From assembly GCA_033032175.1 (NCBI GenBank), contig CM065322.1, forward strand, positions 5,704,001 through 5,768,000: a stretch of DNA of 64,000 bases, written 5' to 3'. The notes below the pieces were generated by a model. It did not search any database. It was not told the origin of the DNA and saw nothing but the letters and a program-made list of their open reading frames with translations. This document shows, one piece after another, positions 48,359 through 59,577 of the stretch. Numbering within the stretch: the first letter of the stretch is position 1; every line of letters starts with the position of its first letter. The position numbers and the translations under genes are program-made. This DNA comes from Saturnia japonica (lineage: Eukaryota; Arthropoda; Insecta; Lepidoptera; Saturniidae).

Positions 48359-51300
48359 ATAAATGAACATTAAATCAAATTTACCTGTGAATATTATGTA
48401 TACCTATTTTTTCTTATTATAAACAGATAATAATATTGTACATAAAATGTAATCTTAACCAACATTCAGAAACAAAGTTGCCTTTCATTCAACCTTTTAA
48501 GTTGAGCAAGCAAATATAATATCAGAAGTGTTATCTTCATTTTCCTTTGCACAATTTTGATATGTAAAACTTTCGATATTAATTCTATGGCTTCAGAAAC
48601 TTACTAAATGAAAAAAATAACTTTGAAGAGTAATTATTGTTTGTTGTATTATTAAACGTTACTATTTGCAATTGTGTTTTAATAACAATATAAACAGAAC
48701 TCAGCATAAAACCGTTTATTAAAAATTATTTCAAGATTAGCATTTCAATAGCTAGGGTAAAGCGCTCTAATGTATTCAGAAAAACCCTAACATATAGTCA
48801 GATTACCTATAGACCTGGAAAGTCAACGATAACCTGTCGTGATACGCCGCGCCAGAAACGCCGAGCGAAGCATTGATCAGCCCGTAAAGGTTCGTTATGA
48901 AATAGGACTTAACCGTTTATAGCACGATTACTACGATCTAGATCACAGATCAAATGGTACAACTAATACGGATCGAACTTTCTCACTTAAGAAACTTTGA
49001 ATGTATTATCATAATAAACAAACAATATGTTCGACATAAATTAAGCATAGTAAGTACCTAGTAATAGCATCGATTATGATTTCCAATTTTGTAAATTTAA
49101 ACAATCTTTTTAAATATTATTTAAATGTAATATATATATATACTTTGGGGTGGTAACACTTAACAAATAATTATTTTGATTTTAAATCAGTGCAAATCAT
49201 ATATTATACTTTAGATTTAACTCTAAAAGCAAAAAATCTTTCTCCATACTAGTGATCAACGTCTGTTATCAGTTTGAAAACAATAGGGGTGGGTACGTAT
49301 GAGTTATAGGTATAAAAGGTTTTTTAAAGTTCATTTCTACCGGATATCAAAATATCTATCTCTAAGTATAAGGGTTATTACTTTTAATCAATGAAAGATC
49401 AAATTAATACTCGGTTGAATGAAAAGATTACAACAAAATTAAAAATTCTGAGTAGGTACGCAATAAACGTTATCCATCGCCTTATGTTGTTATCGTAACA
49501 AGGTATTAATTCAACTGATCATTAACCCCACCCCACAGTACAGATAAAAAGTAAGTGTTAAAATTTAAATAATTAATATTCTCTGATATTTACATCATCG
49601 CGAACTATCCATCCCTTTTACGCTTTCAAAAATAAATTTGCACTATATACAAATAGCAAAACATCAGCAGCAAACATGACATTATTTGTTCCATTTCTTG
49701 TGTATGTTATTCACAGTGAGTGGTAACACAAGTAGTTTTCCAGATTTTACACGAGATAAAAATTATTCTTATTCGACTTGCAAAGAGTAGCCGGTTTCAC
49801 TCAACCTGATTCAAATTAAATTAAATTTATGTAATCTTTAATTAAAGATTAGGTACCTATTGTAGAGTGATAAAAGGTGGCTCAACCACTGTGCTATTTC
49901 ATTTTTTTTTTTTATGTTAGCAGCACGAAATTGCAATAACCTGTAGCTAAATTTATCGAGGTTTAATCAATTTCATCAATAAATTATGGTCTATTTGTTA
50001 TTAGATGATAATCTAGAAATGTTGTATCAAGTGTCATAAAACGAGTCATATAAAACCACAATTAGTCTTATCGTATTAAACTTCGTACGATTAGCTTTCA
50101 CATTATTGTTCAGTTTCTATTTTCACAAGTTATTGACCGCAACAGACCACCTCCATGAGCCAGAGTTTCAGGTATCGATTACAATATGTATGGACGACAG
50201 TGTATGGTCAATGATTTCGTGATTGAGAATGTAAATGATTGGTGATATGTAGGAAATCCTGAAAGCAGATTAAACTATGAGATAATATATATTACTCATA
50301 AAAGAAGAAGAAGAAGAATTATTAACGATGGAAGAAGAGAGTTTGTCCACTTTATGATTTGTACAGCAGCAAAATATTTAGTACAATTTAACTTATTTCG
50401 TTGTAAATGTTTTATTTATTCAGACATTTTACATGGACAACATAGATGTTGGAATTAGACAACAAACAGTCTTCAAAACTAAAATAAAATGATGAATTTG
50501 GTGAATACGTGTAAATGTCAATTGCTAGAGAAATTATGATGTTATTTTAATACACAAAAGAGAAAAGTGAGGTCATAGGGTCAGATAAAAAGCAAATAAA
50601 TGAAAACAAGTCGATGGACCAATACGTGTTTTACGATGTAACAAGACGCCATCACGACCCCAATACTTATATCGTACATAAATTACAAGCAAAAGCATTC
50701 TTCATCAAAGAATCAACTAGAAAAAATATTTTCACTTAAGTACAAACAAACTTTAAAAAAGTAATTTTTATAACAATGTTTATGCAAATAACTTTAATAA
50801 CTACAATCACAGGCGTTCCAGTAATATATCTTGCATATGCAAATTCAAATAATTTATTGTAAACGTTTATTTGATTGACATTCTATTAAAGCATATCGAT
50901 TACACTAACGGCTTATCCATGTATAAGCTTGTAATAAAGAAAGTCTAGATTTATGAGAGCAGTGGGAAATGTATCTGTAGACTTACGACTATGCAGACGA
51001 GGTCTTTCATTATAAATTTTGTCATAAAACTCCTCTGTTTTGTATTAAAGCATAAAATCATTTCTTTCGTACATACCTAACTACTCAACTATAATTGCTT
51101 CAGGTCCTCCCTTACTCGATTTTTCTATAAGTAAAAACTCTGCTCATTACCTTTTTTAAGACTATAATATAATTTTATGAACGTATTCACAATACTATGT
51201 AAAGACAGTTCAAAAGTCATAATTTTAAAAACAATTAATTCAACGAGACCCTGTAACTAATGTCTATAACACAAAAGAACAATGACGTACCTATAAGGTT

Positions 51301-53885
51301 TAATCATATTTAATACAATGTTGTATATACACAATTTATAGCTTAAAGGGACACTGTAACAATCGATTTTATTGTTGCCGCATAGATAAGCGTGGTTGGT
51401 TATTAGAAATATTACAAACCACGTTGGTATCGATTTATGTTGCGCGTTGTCAGGAAACTATTATTATACAAAGATCTACGAATGTGATTGAAGAATTATC
51501 TAGAATCAGCAAATTATGTTCACAGTTCTTGATACAACGCAATTAACTTTCCTTCCGTGATGAATAGAAATAATAACGAAGGGTGACATCGGCTTTGCGA
51601 ATATAACATTCTCATAGAGCTTTAAGCGTATTTTTATTTTGCTACAGGAACATTAAAAAACAATATACAGTAAACCCTGGACGTACTTATTACTGAACAT
51701 AACTGCAATACATAACTGTTTTACGGTTAGTGAACAAGATATAGTTAATCTAAGAAATATCTTTAAAAACCCACTTGAAAACAAACACAGGACAAAGTAA
51801 ACAGCAAAAATCGACGAGTTGACGTGATGATTTACTGCTTGCTTCCGGACAAAGTAATCAATGGCCTGTTGTTTGTTTTGCCGCTGCCAAGTTGCAAGAC
51901 AGGTAGCTGGTATTATACACCTAATTTATCTTAACTTCAGTATACGTTTCTGTTGTTTATTAGATCATCTCTAAATTGGCATTGACTTATGCAGAATATG
52001 AATAAATTAATGGAAAATAAAACATATTTCTTACGTTCTTAAGCAATTTAAAAAATAGAAAGATCAAATAAAAGTTTTTTGGAATGTAATTCCTAAACAA
52101 CAACTTATAATATGTAATATATAGTTATTAGTATCATAAATACTTGTATCATTAATTGTATAACATATAATATTTTATCTGTACAATCCTCTAACATTAC
52201 ATCAATGTGAGGTATTATTGAGCAGATTTGATTTTATCGTTAACATGAGATATGTCATATTTAATGATGACGCTAAAATTACTCTGATGAATAAATAATA
52301 CTCGCTCCAGTATCCAGCAAGACCGGATTTAGTGACATTAAATATGACATCTTTATAAGACACCGATTTATTTTTATAAGCAGAGAGACAGTCACATTAG
52401 ATATATAGTTGTGATTTTATCTCATCTAAGTTGCTTATTATCTAATTATGGGTTGCCTTTTACGGAACCGTCAACGCAATTAAAAGATAAGGCAAATCTA
52501 GTTTAACGTTTAATCTAACGCTATATTTTTTATGTAAATTTCGTATACCGCCTTGCTATGAGAAAGCTTATGAATATTAATGGTGCTATATTGTACTCGA
52601 TGACTTCCTAAGAAAAACTTGCCTATATTAAACCACAATAAATCATTTAGAACGTGTATAAGTCGTTAATAAGATATATCCGACAATATTAAGAGACATT
52701 TTATACTGATATTACAGAAAGATAGTAAATCTAGTATTTTACAACTTTACGTACGTACGTAAAACCGTACGTTATCTAGACATCTGGATAGATTAGGCTA
52801 TTGTGACTTATCTACTATTGGGCCTATTAGATTAAGAAGAAAATATGTGTCTCTACTAAAATTATTAAATGACAACTTGCGAGAGGCAATCTATTTATTG
52901 CATCGTTATATGCATTGAATAAAAATAAAAACTTAACACCAGGAATTACAAACGCAAATTAGAAAATGTTAACCGTTACAATATTTTAGCAAAAAATTGT
53001 ATTGAGTTTTAAGGTAGGTTTAAATTAATTTTGGATTCATTAGTTAAACGGTATTGTGGTTTGTCGTGCTGTACATTCAAGTAACAAACACTGGTTCACA
53101 CTATCGTTTATTCGTTCATCTGCCAATTCCACGAGGATAGTTTCTCTGTTTTGCATAGAAAAGTACAGTTAAATTGTTGTATGTAGAAAGACATACGAGG
53201 TTGTATGTAGAAATGAAGCATGAGAATTGGCATAGTTTAATTGAAAAAAACATATCAGGTTAGTACACTACCCATCAGCAACATCTTACTTTCAACACCT
53301 TATTTACTCCATTAATGGAAGAATTTTCAACTCACCTACGCCATATTATAAGGAACGTGTGTGCAAAATTTAATACTTCTAACCTACTCGTTTAATCTGT
53401 GCATTCTCAGTCAGTAAACCTGAAGAATTTTATTATGTTTAGTATATACTACTGCTTTTACTTATAATTATATACAACTGATCATTGGCACACGTGTGTT
53501 TAGAGTTTAATAATATGTTCATAGAGGATTTAGAAAATATCGGATCAATTAACTTGAAGCATTTAAGCTTATAACTTTAAGTAATTAATTTCAACGCGTA
53601 TAATTTATCCGATTTGCTCGTCCATTGCAGCTTACTTACATTATACTATAGTAGGTTATAGTGATGTCATAGTGACATGCTCTTGGTTTAGTTCACACAT
53701 TTTTACACAATATAATATTACATATTTAAAAAATATTATAAAAATGCTTAGAAATCAAAATCACTTTTAATAGATTGATTGACATACGGACGTGTTTTTC
53801 ATAAACAAACAGAACCATAAAAATAATGTTTCTCCAGAAATCAAAATGAAAGCATCGTAAAGTAAATAAACATAACGTAACTGCA
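48359..53885. other. Non-coding, 5.5 kb, nothing recognised
   Basis: Strongly AT-rich. No open frame, repeat pair, TIR or RNA gene was recognised up to the proviral target duplication. Confidence 0.5.
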
Positions 53886-53956
53886 ACCTAGTTAAATTTC
53901 GGGAGCACTGCCGAGGGTTTTTAAAAAGTCTAAGACAAGACTGATTCTCAAGAAGC

Positions 53957-53962
53957 TTTATT
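53957..53962 (-). terminator. Poly(A) signal in the LTR
   Basis: AATAAA on the minus strand, with the same site in the 5' LTR at 61483-61488. Position after the TATA box fits an R region carrying the signal. Confidence 0.6.
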
Positions 53963-53992
53963 AAGAATGCTTTTATTTGTTACAAATGTCTC

Positions 53993-53999
53993 TTTTATA
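53993..53999 (-). promoter_or_regulatory. TATA box in the LTR
   Basis: TATAAAA on the minus strand; the same site in the 5' LTR is at 61519-61525 and would drive the provirus. Transcription would start about 25-30 bases downstream, just before the AATAAA signals. Confidence 0.6.
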
Positions 54000-54156
54000 A
54001 ACTCTTATTCTATAAACACAAAGTGGGGCTGTTTACTATGAAATAATGAGAAATATGTCGCAATACATTCAGTCAAAACACCAGGTGTCTATCAGTAGTT
54101 TGCAGACATAATATGGGTTAAAAACGTAACATCAGCATTTCTAACGTATGTACCAA

Positions 54157-55885
54157 TTAACAAGACGTAATAAGAGAGGGTACAGACTGCATAACTCCTC
54201 CCCCCTCAAGTTCGAAATTATCAGAGGGATGATTATCACTATGATTATTTCGATAGCAATAATTTTTACAAAAACTGAGCTTATATACTAAGAATACAAG
54301 AATTAATAGAAATATAATCACATATAACAATAAAGTTCCGGCACTAACACTTTTTACATTAATAATTCTTTCACTTGATGTTTTTAGTTCACTTTCACTG
54401 ATTTTTAAAAGATTATTTAAATGTTGAAGATTTATTAATTCACTGTTATCCAAATTGATGGGTTCACGTTGCAATTGTTGCTCAGTAATTGTTATTTCGG
54501 GAAGATTAATAATCGGTAATTTTGACATCTTCAAATTACTCGTAGTAATATGGTGAGCTTTTAGCGTAATTTCACCAATTTTAACATCGCAATGGTCATC
54601 TAGGACGAGGAAGTATGTCCCTTCTATATTTTCTTTCGTTATTTCGTCGTTACAAATTTTTGATAATATATTCTCAGCGTTACTATGAAGAATCCATCTC
54701 TCTTTTCCAATTGGTTGTATCTTAATGGTCTTGATTTCAACTGGTACTGGATGACAAGAACTCGTATTCGAAGAAAATTGAATTAATGCTGTTATGCAAG
54801 TGTCTTCTGAAGTTGTTCGAGAATCATCCTCGTGACACAGGAACATTTCGTCGTGAAGTTCATTACAAGGTAAAGTGAGCGAGACAAATTTAGACCCTTT
54901 TACTAATAGGTAAGGAAATTTAGGAATAATGATGGTGGTATGATTAGAAGGATTGGTCATAGGTATTGGAATTGCTCTGTAGTATGTATAAATTTCATCT
55001 CTAATTATTGGTATATCTAAAATGAATGTTATTTGACTTCCTTTTGTATAAGCTTTAAGCTCTATACATTGCTCTATTTTAACTAAACTGTCATAACTTA
55101 CTGGATACACAAGTTTGTAGAATTTCTCTATCTTTTTTAACAATTCTAATAATTCATTTGAGTTTATAAGAGATTGGTGTAATATTTTTAATTTACTGAA
55201 TGCCAGAGAAGTTTCAATTTCATTCAACCGAATGTAGAGTAGTTGAAAATTATGGAAAAATAAATTATAAACATTAATAAAATTATGGGTAGTTATATCA
55301 ATATTAGTTTGATTTATTAATTTTTTTATTTCTCGTAACTCTTTATCTATTCGAATGAAATTGTCCTTCGTGAAATTTGTTATCTTTATCATTGATTCAG
55401 AAATATCTGATATTAAGGTTACCTTTTTAATGAGTGTATTTTGGCGTGTCGTTAGAGAATCAATCATATTTTCATATCTTAAAGCATCATTATGATCTAA
55501 GTTACCAGTTATAAGCTTAATAATAGATCCAAGAGGATTGAGAAGTCCACGTTTAATTCTAGTTGATGGAGATAACTGTTCTAATTTTTGAATACTAATA
55601 TTCATTACATAATTCGTTTGAAGCTTTACATTAAAAAGTTGAACATTAGATGTTTCATTATCAAAATGTGTTTTTAAATATTGATTAAATTTGGAATATC
55701 TTTTTATATTGAATTCTAAATCCTCACGTATCAGACTTAAATCTAAAATCTTAATTATTGTCCACTTATCATAACTTACACTAGCTTGACCTTGTTTCAC
55801 AAGGACTATACCGGGATTTTTATCGATTCTGTGAAGTTGAAGGGCGTGGATCCTGATGATCAGAGCCAGGAGCCCGAGGAGGTAC
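54157..55885 (-). CDS. env: Env, F-like envelope fusion glycoprotein (main exon)
   Basis: Type I membrane glycoprotein thought to mediate particle release and entry in insect errantiviruses; its layout is that of baculovirus F-like proteins. The frame is open from 55899 to the stop at 54157-54159. No ATG suits the start, so a splice acceptor (AG at 55886-55887) is proposed, joining the leader exon at 61226-61242 in phase. Right after the acceptor comes a hydrophobic stretch (about 55843-55884, LLGLLALII) fitting a signal peptide, overlapping the end of pol. Counting from the Val codon at 55800: furin-type site RIKR at residues 81-84, then a fusion-peptide-like GLLNPLGSIIKLITGNLD, helical region, Cys-containing middle, several Asn-X-Ser/Thr sites, and a transmembrane segment at about 487-511 with a short Cys-bearing tail. 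The last dozen residues come from the LTR. Confidence 0.92.
54197..54207 (-). other. Polypurine tract
   Basis: GAGGGGGGAGG in element direction, directly against the 3' LTR. It primes plus-strand DNA synthesis in LTR retroelements. Here it also encodes env residues. Confidence 0.9.
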
Positions 55886-58800
55886 CTGCGAAGGTCGTTT
55901 TATATCCTTAATAGGCACGTTTGTTTTTCGAGTTTTCATTTTTACAGGACAGATATTTCTGTCAATTTTACCATATACTTGTGCTTTTTGATAACGCGGT
56001 TTATCTTTACTTCGCCTTGTATTAACACCTTTTACAAATATAGTGTCCTCTTCTTGAATATCAAATGATGTTTCACCACCACGTTTTGTTTTAATCTTTT
56101 CTTTATTTTCAATTACTTTGTCTGTTAAATATTTATAAAGATATTTCGTTCGTTTCATATGATCGTTTACTAATTGTTGCGTATATTGTTTGTTAAAGTT
56201 TACTTCAAAAGTACTATTAGAATCAGTGTGTCCAAAAACTACTTCAAATGGTGTAAGACCAGTCGTTGAGTGAATGGTTTGATTGTATGACATAATTGCA
56301 TAAGTCATAACGTTAGCCGCGTCAGTTATTTTATGTTCATATTTAGCGATACGATATATTTCTAAAATAGTTGAATGGAATCTTTCAATTAAACCCATAG
56401 AATTAGGATTATGTGGAGTGCTTATGTGTAATTCTATTTTATAAAATTGTAATGTTTCTTTTAAAAGTGTATTGTTGAATTCAGTACCAGAATCAGCACT
56501 GATCTTATTTGGTACGCCATAAAATGAGAAAAATTTAATTAAGGCACGAACTACTTCAGGTGTAGAGCGATTGGATATTTCAAAAGCCTGACCTAGTTTA
56601 CTGAAAGCATCTATTATGGTAAGGAAGTAGCTTCCTTCTATAGAGAATATATCTATAAATATTTCAGCAAAAGGTTTTGTTTGAGTTTGCGTTAACATTA
56701 ATTCTGGTTTTAAAGGTTTGCGATCATATTTTAGAGTTTTACAAGTTTCACAAGAATTGATTACAGAAGCGACTGTTATATCCATATTTGTCCAAAAATA
56801 ATTACGCTTTAATTTCATAAGAGTTTCTTTGATTCCACGGTGACTTGTTTTACCTTGATGATAAGCAAGTATAGTGGCACGTTGCTCTTTTTCATCACCT
56901 AAGTATATAACTCTTTTAGTACATTCATATATTTTGACGGTATCTTTTTTAAATAGTTTTATCACGGCATTTGTAAATTGTTTACGGTGAATTTCGCTCT
57001 CAAAGTAAAAGAAATATTTAATTTTAGGTTTTATATATTCTAAAAGAAATTTCTTAACAAGGTTAGTGTTGTTTACAGGTAAATGTACTTCCAAAATTTT
57101 TTGTTTTTCATGTGATAAGTCTTTTATTGATAATTGGTTTCTGTTCCAAGTAAAAATAAGGATTTGATTAGGTTTTGTGTCGATGGCTTCTTCAATAATG
57201 GGAATACCATTCGTATCAATATCTTCAGCAGAATGTATGGTTTCCGGTAATGAACAGGCAGTAATAGTACTGGATGAAGGAGAACGAATTGGGTGAGTTA
57301 AAGTCTTATCGGAATCTGAAGGAATAGTTAACGTTTCTGATGAGTCTGAAATTAGTATTGGACTCTCAGATCGTTCAGTGTCACTCACGTTTACTCGTAA
57401 GGACATATCGTCCTTTAATATATTTAATTTAATTCGTGATAGAGCATCAGCATTACTATTTTGTTTACCGTTCTTGTATATTATGTCAAAATCGAACTCA
57501 GCTAGTCTCAATTTCCATCTAGTAAGTTTACTATTAGGTTCTTTCAGTGAATTTAACCATGCTAAAGGTCTGTGGTCAGTAAATATTGTGAATTTGCGTC
57601 CATACAGGTAAGGACGGAAGTGTTTTACTGCCCAAACGATGGCTAACAGTTCCTTTTCTATTGTACTGTAACGTGTTTCTGCATCATTAAGAGTACGACT
57701 TGCATATGCGATAGGTTTTTCATTTCCAACTGATCCTTGTGAAAGGACAGCGCCTAAAGCGTAGTTTGACGCGTCTGTTGTTAAAATGAAGGGTTTAGAA
57801 AAATCAGGAAACTGTAATATAGGAGCATTCACAAGTAGCTCTTTACATTTTTGAAAAGCTTGAACATATGATTCATTAATTTCAATTTTATTTTTCTTTT
57901 TCAAACACGATGTAAGGGGTTGTGTAATTTTTGAAAAATCCTTTATGAATTTTCGGTAGTAGCCTATCAGGCCAAGAAAACTTTTAATTTCAGTGGATGT
58001 TCTGGGGAGTGGGAAGGCAAGTACTGCCCTGATTTTATCATCATTTGGTTGTAAACCATGCTTCGTAATTTTGTGTCCTAAGTAGAGTACATCTTTTTTA
58101 AAAAACTCACATTTATCGAGAGTTACTTTAAGATTGGTTTGTTTGAGACGATCGAACACTTTTCTTAGCTTCTCTACATGTTCTTGTATACTACTAGAAT
58201 AAATGATGATGTCATCTAAATATACTAAGCAATGTATACCTTGCAACCCACGTAACACGTTATCCATTGCGCGTTGAAATGTTGCAGGTGCTGTTTTAAG
58301 TCCAAATGGCATCCGTGTAAATTCAAAATGTCCCATTGGTGTAGTGAATGCAGTTTTGGGTCTATCTTGTTCATCAACTTCAATTTGGTGGTACCCACTT
58401 GCTAAATCCAATGTACTGAAGTAAGTAGATTTCCCTAACTTGTCGAATAAATCATTAATATTTGGTAAAGGATACTTATCATCAGTAGTAATATCATTTA
58501 TACGTCGATAGTCTACAACCATTCTAAATTTCTGTTCACCGGAGGCGTCCATCTTTTTTGGAACTAGGTGTACGGGTGCACTCCATGGTGAAAACGATTC
58601 TTGTATAACATTATCTTTTAGTAATTTTTCAACTTGTTTCTGTATTTCATCGTTTTGCGATGGTGGAAGTCGGTATTGCCGTATGAAAATTGGATCTTCA
58701 TTTTTAGTCCGGATTCGATGTTTTACTTGATTAGAAAATGTAAGAGGCAGTTTATCACAATAGAATATATCCCTGTATTCAAAACAAAGTTTTTCTATTG

Positions 58801-59203
58801 CTTCTCGTTCTTCTTGATTAGCATGATCTAATCGGAGTTTCGATAAATTTTGTGTAAGTAATTCATCAATCTCAAAATCATTTAATTGTTGCCCGGTTGA
58901 TAAATTTATTTTGCAAGTATTATTATTAAGGCTGGTTATATTCAATGGTTCGTTAAAAGTTAAAGTCACACTATCTTGCGAAGCATTCTGCATGACTGTT
59001 GTTGCAAATGAATCTTTGCAAGTAACTATAGCGCTAGGCATACGTACTTCATTTCCAAAATTTTTAAAATTAATTATTGCTTCACCATTAATTAAATTTG
59101 TAGGCACCTTAACACGGGTTTCAGTGCGTGGTTCTAGCGTTATTTCCCACGGGGGACTATAAATTATGGAATTTCTGTATTTTGTGTCCGTAAAATTAAA
59201 TTT
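55820..59203 (-). CDS. pol: Pol: reverse transcriptase, RNase H, integrase
   Basis: Copies the genomic RNA into DNA and inserts it. Stop at 55820-55822. The frame opens only at 59239 and has no suitable ATG; it is expected to be entered by a -1 frameshift from pro at 59197-59203. Counting from the Val codon at 59107 (1095 residues): RT with LDLASGYH (catalytic Asp about 234) and YLDD at 296-299; RNase H with TDASNYALGAV about 444 and the DALSR end about 553; integrase with a zinc-binding HH...CC (YHQGKTSH about 749, CETC about 785-788) and the acidic triad (FIDIFS about 818, ADSGTEF about 871, GLIERF about 907). A Ser-rich linker of about 190 residues lies between RNase H and integrase. No stop or frame break. 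The 3' end overlaps env. Confidence 0.96.
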   Translation of the reverse strand, partial: KFNFTDTKYRNSIIYSPPWEITLEPRTETRVKVPTNLINGEAIINFKNFGNEVRMPSAIVTCKDSFATTVMQNASQDSVTLTFNEPLNITSLNNNTCKINLSTGQQLNDFEIDELLTQNLSKLRLDHANQEEREAIEKLCFEYRDIFYCDKLPLTFSNQVKHRIRTKNEDPIFIRQYRLPPSQNDEIQKQVEKLLKDNVIQESFSPWSAPVHLVPKKMDASGEQKFRMVVDYRRINDITTDDKYPLPNINDLFDKLGKSTYFSTLDLASGYHQIEVDEQDRPKTAFTTPMGHFEFTRMPFGLKTAPATFQRAMDNVLRGLQGIHCLVYLDDIIIYSSSIQEHVEKLRKVFDRLKQTNLKVTLDKCEFFKKDVLYLGHKITKHGLQPNDDKIRAVLAFPLPRTSTEIKSFLGLIGYYRKFIKDFSKITQPLTSCLKKKNKIEINESYVQAFQKCKELLVNAPILQFPDFSKPFILTTDASNYALGAVLSQGSVGNEKPIAYASRTLNDAETRYSTIEKELLAIVWAVKHFRPYLYGRKFTIFTDHRPLAWLNSLKEPNSKLTRWKLRLAEFDFDIIYKNGKQNSNADALSRIKLNILKDDMSLRVNVSDTERSESPILISDSSETLTIPSDSDKTLTHPIRSPSSSTITACSLPETIHSAEDIDTNGIPIIEEAIDTKPNQILIFTWNRNQLSIKDLSHEKQKILEVHLPVNNTNLVKKFLLEYIKPKIKYFFYFESEIHRKQFTNAVIKLFKKDTVKIYECTKRVIYLGDEKEQRATILAYHQGKTSHRGIKETLMKLKRNYFWTNMDITVASVINSCETCKTLKYDRKPLKPELMLTQTQTKPFAEIFIDIFSIEGSYFLTIIDAFSKLGQAFEISNRSTPEVVRALIKFFSFYGVPNKISADSGTEFNNTLLKETLQFYKIELHISTPHNPNSMGLIERFHSTILEIYRIAKYEHKITDAANVMTYAIMSYNQTIHSTTGLTPFEVVFGHTDSNSTFEVNFNKQYTQQLVNDHMKRTKYLYKYLTDKVIENKEKIKTKRGGETSFDIQEEDTIFVKGVNTRRSKDKPRYQKAQVYGKIDRNICPVKMKTRKTNVPIKDIKRPSQVPPRAPGSDHQDPRPSTSQNR
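55886..55887 (-). promoter_or_regulatory. Proposed env splice acceptor
   Basis: CTTCGCAG|G on the minus strand, inside the 3' end of pol. It is the first AG that gives the env frame right before the hydrophobic stretch, and its phase (one base, then whole codons) fits the two bases left by the leader donor. The pyrimidine tract is weak. Confidence 0.6.
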
Positions 59204-59577
59204 TTCATGTCTATAGTCGCGTTCAATATTTTTAATAAGTTAGAACCTATTAATCCGTCATATCTTCCATCTACATTATATATATAAAATTTATGATTCA
59301 TCGGACTTTTAAAACTTTCCAATAAAGGTATATCTATAACTTCGTCATGTAGGCTACGTCCATGTGTACTAATAACTTCAAAAGGATCAATATATTTATA
59401 ATCTGAAAAATATTCATCAGCTTTAGCGGGACTAATAAAACTTCTGGTACTTCCGGTATCAATCATTAAACGAGCATCAATTTCAGGAATATAAATATGC
59501 GGTAGTTTATTTATGCCGTCATAATTTAAGTGTACTATTTCTGGGGGTCGCTCTTGGAGGCTTTTATAGGAAAATTT
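59164..59577 (-). CDS. pro: Protease in its own frame
   Basis: Aspartic protease that cuts the polyproteins. The frame opens at 59583, directly after a TGA, and stops at 59164-59166. Active-site motif LMIDTGSTRSF, with the Asp near residue 42 counting from the ATG at 59581-59583, and a C-terminal DGLIGSNLLKIL matching the retropepsin ILG region. It is -1 relative to gag and pol is -1 relative to it. In most errantiviruses protease shares the pol frame, so a separate frame is unusual. A one-base indel in this copy is the alternative, but the slippery sequence at both joints argues against it. Confidence 0.85.
   Translation of the reverse strand, partial: KFSYKSLQERPPEIVHLNYDGINKLPHIYIPEIDARLMIDTGSTRSFISPAKADEYFSDYKYIDPFEVISTHGRSLHDEVIDIPLLESFKSPMNHKFYIYNVDGRYDGLIGSNLLKILNATIDMKNLILRTQNTEIP
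59197..59203 (-). promoter_or_regulatory. Slippery heptamer, pro-pol junction
   Basis: A AAT TTA in the pro frame, the canonical X XXY YYZ form. It lies in the 76-base window (59164-59239) where both frames are open, in the right phase for a -1 shift. No strong stem-loop was seen close downstream; 'tcccccgtggga' starts about 35 bases on and is weak. Confidence 0.65.

Larger units (their letters stand above)
53890..54196 (-). repeat. 3' LTR (307 bp)
   Basis: Identical to 61416-61722. In element direction it begins AGTTATGCAG and ends TTTAACT. It carries a TATAAAA box (53993-53999) and AATAAA poly(A) signals at 53957-53962 and 53972-53977. Its first 40 bases (54196 down to 54157) also encode the end of env. 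Confidence 0.97.

Noticed and set aside
55800..55800. GTG at 55798-55800 as the env start
   Set aside because: The frame continues upstream through a hydrophobic stretch to a splice acceptor; starting here would lose the signal peptide.
59107..59107. GTG at 59105-59107 as the pol start
   Set aside because: The pol frame is open further upstream to 59239, past the slippery heptamer; eukaryotic pol is entered by frameshift, not GTG.
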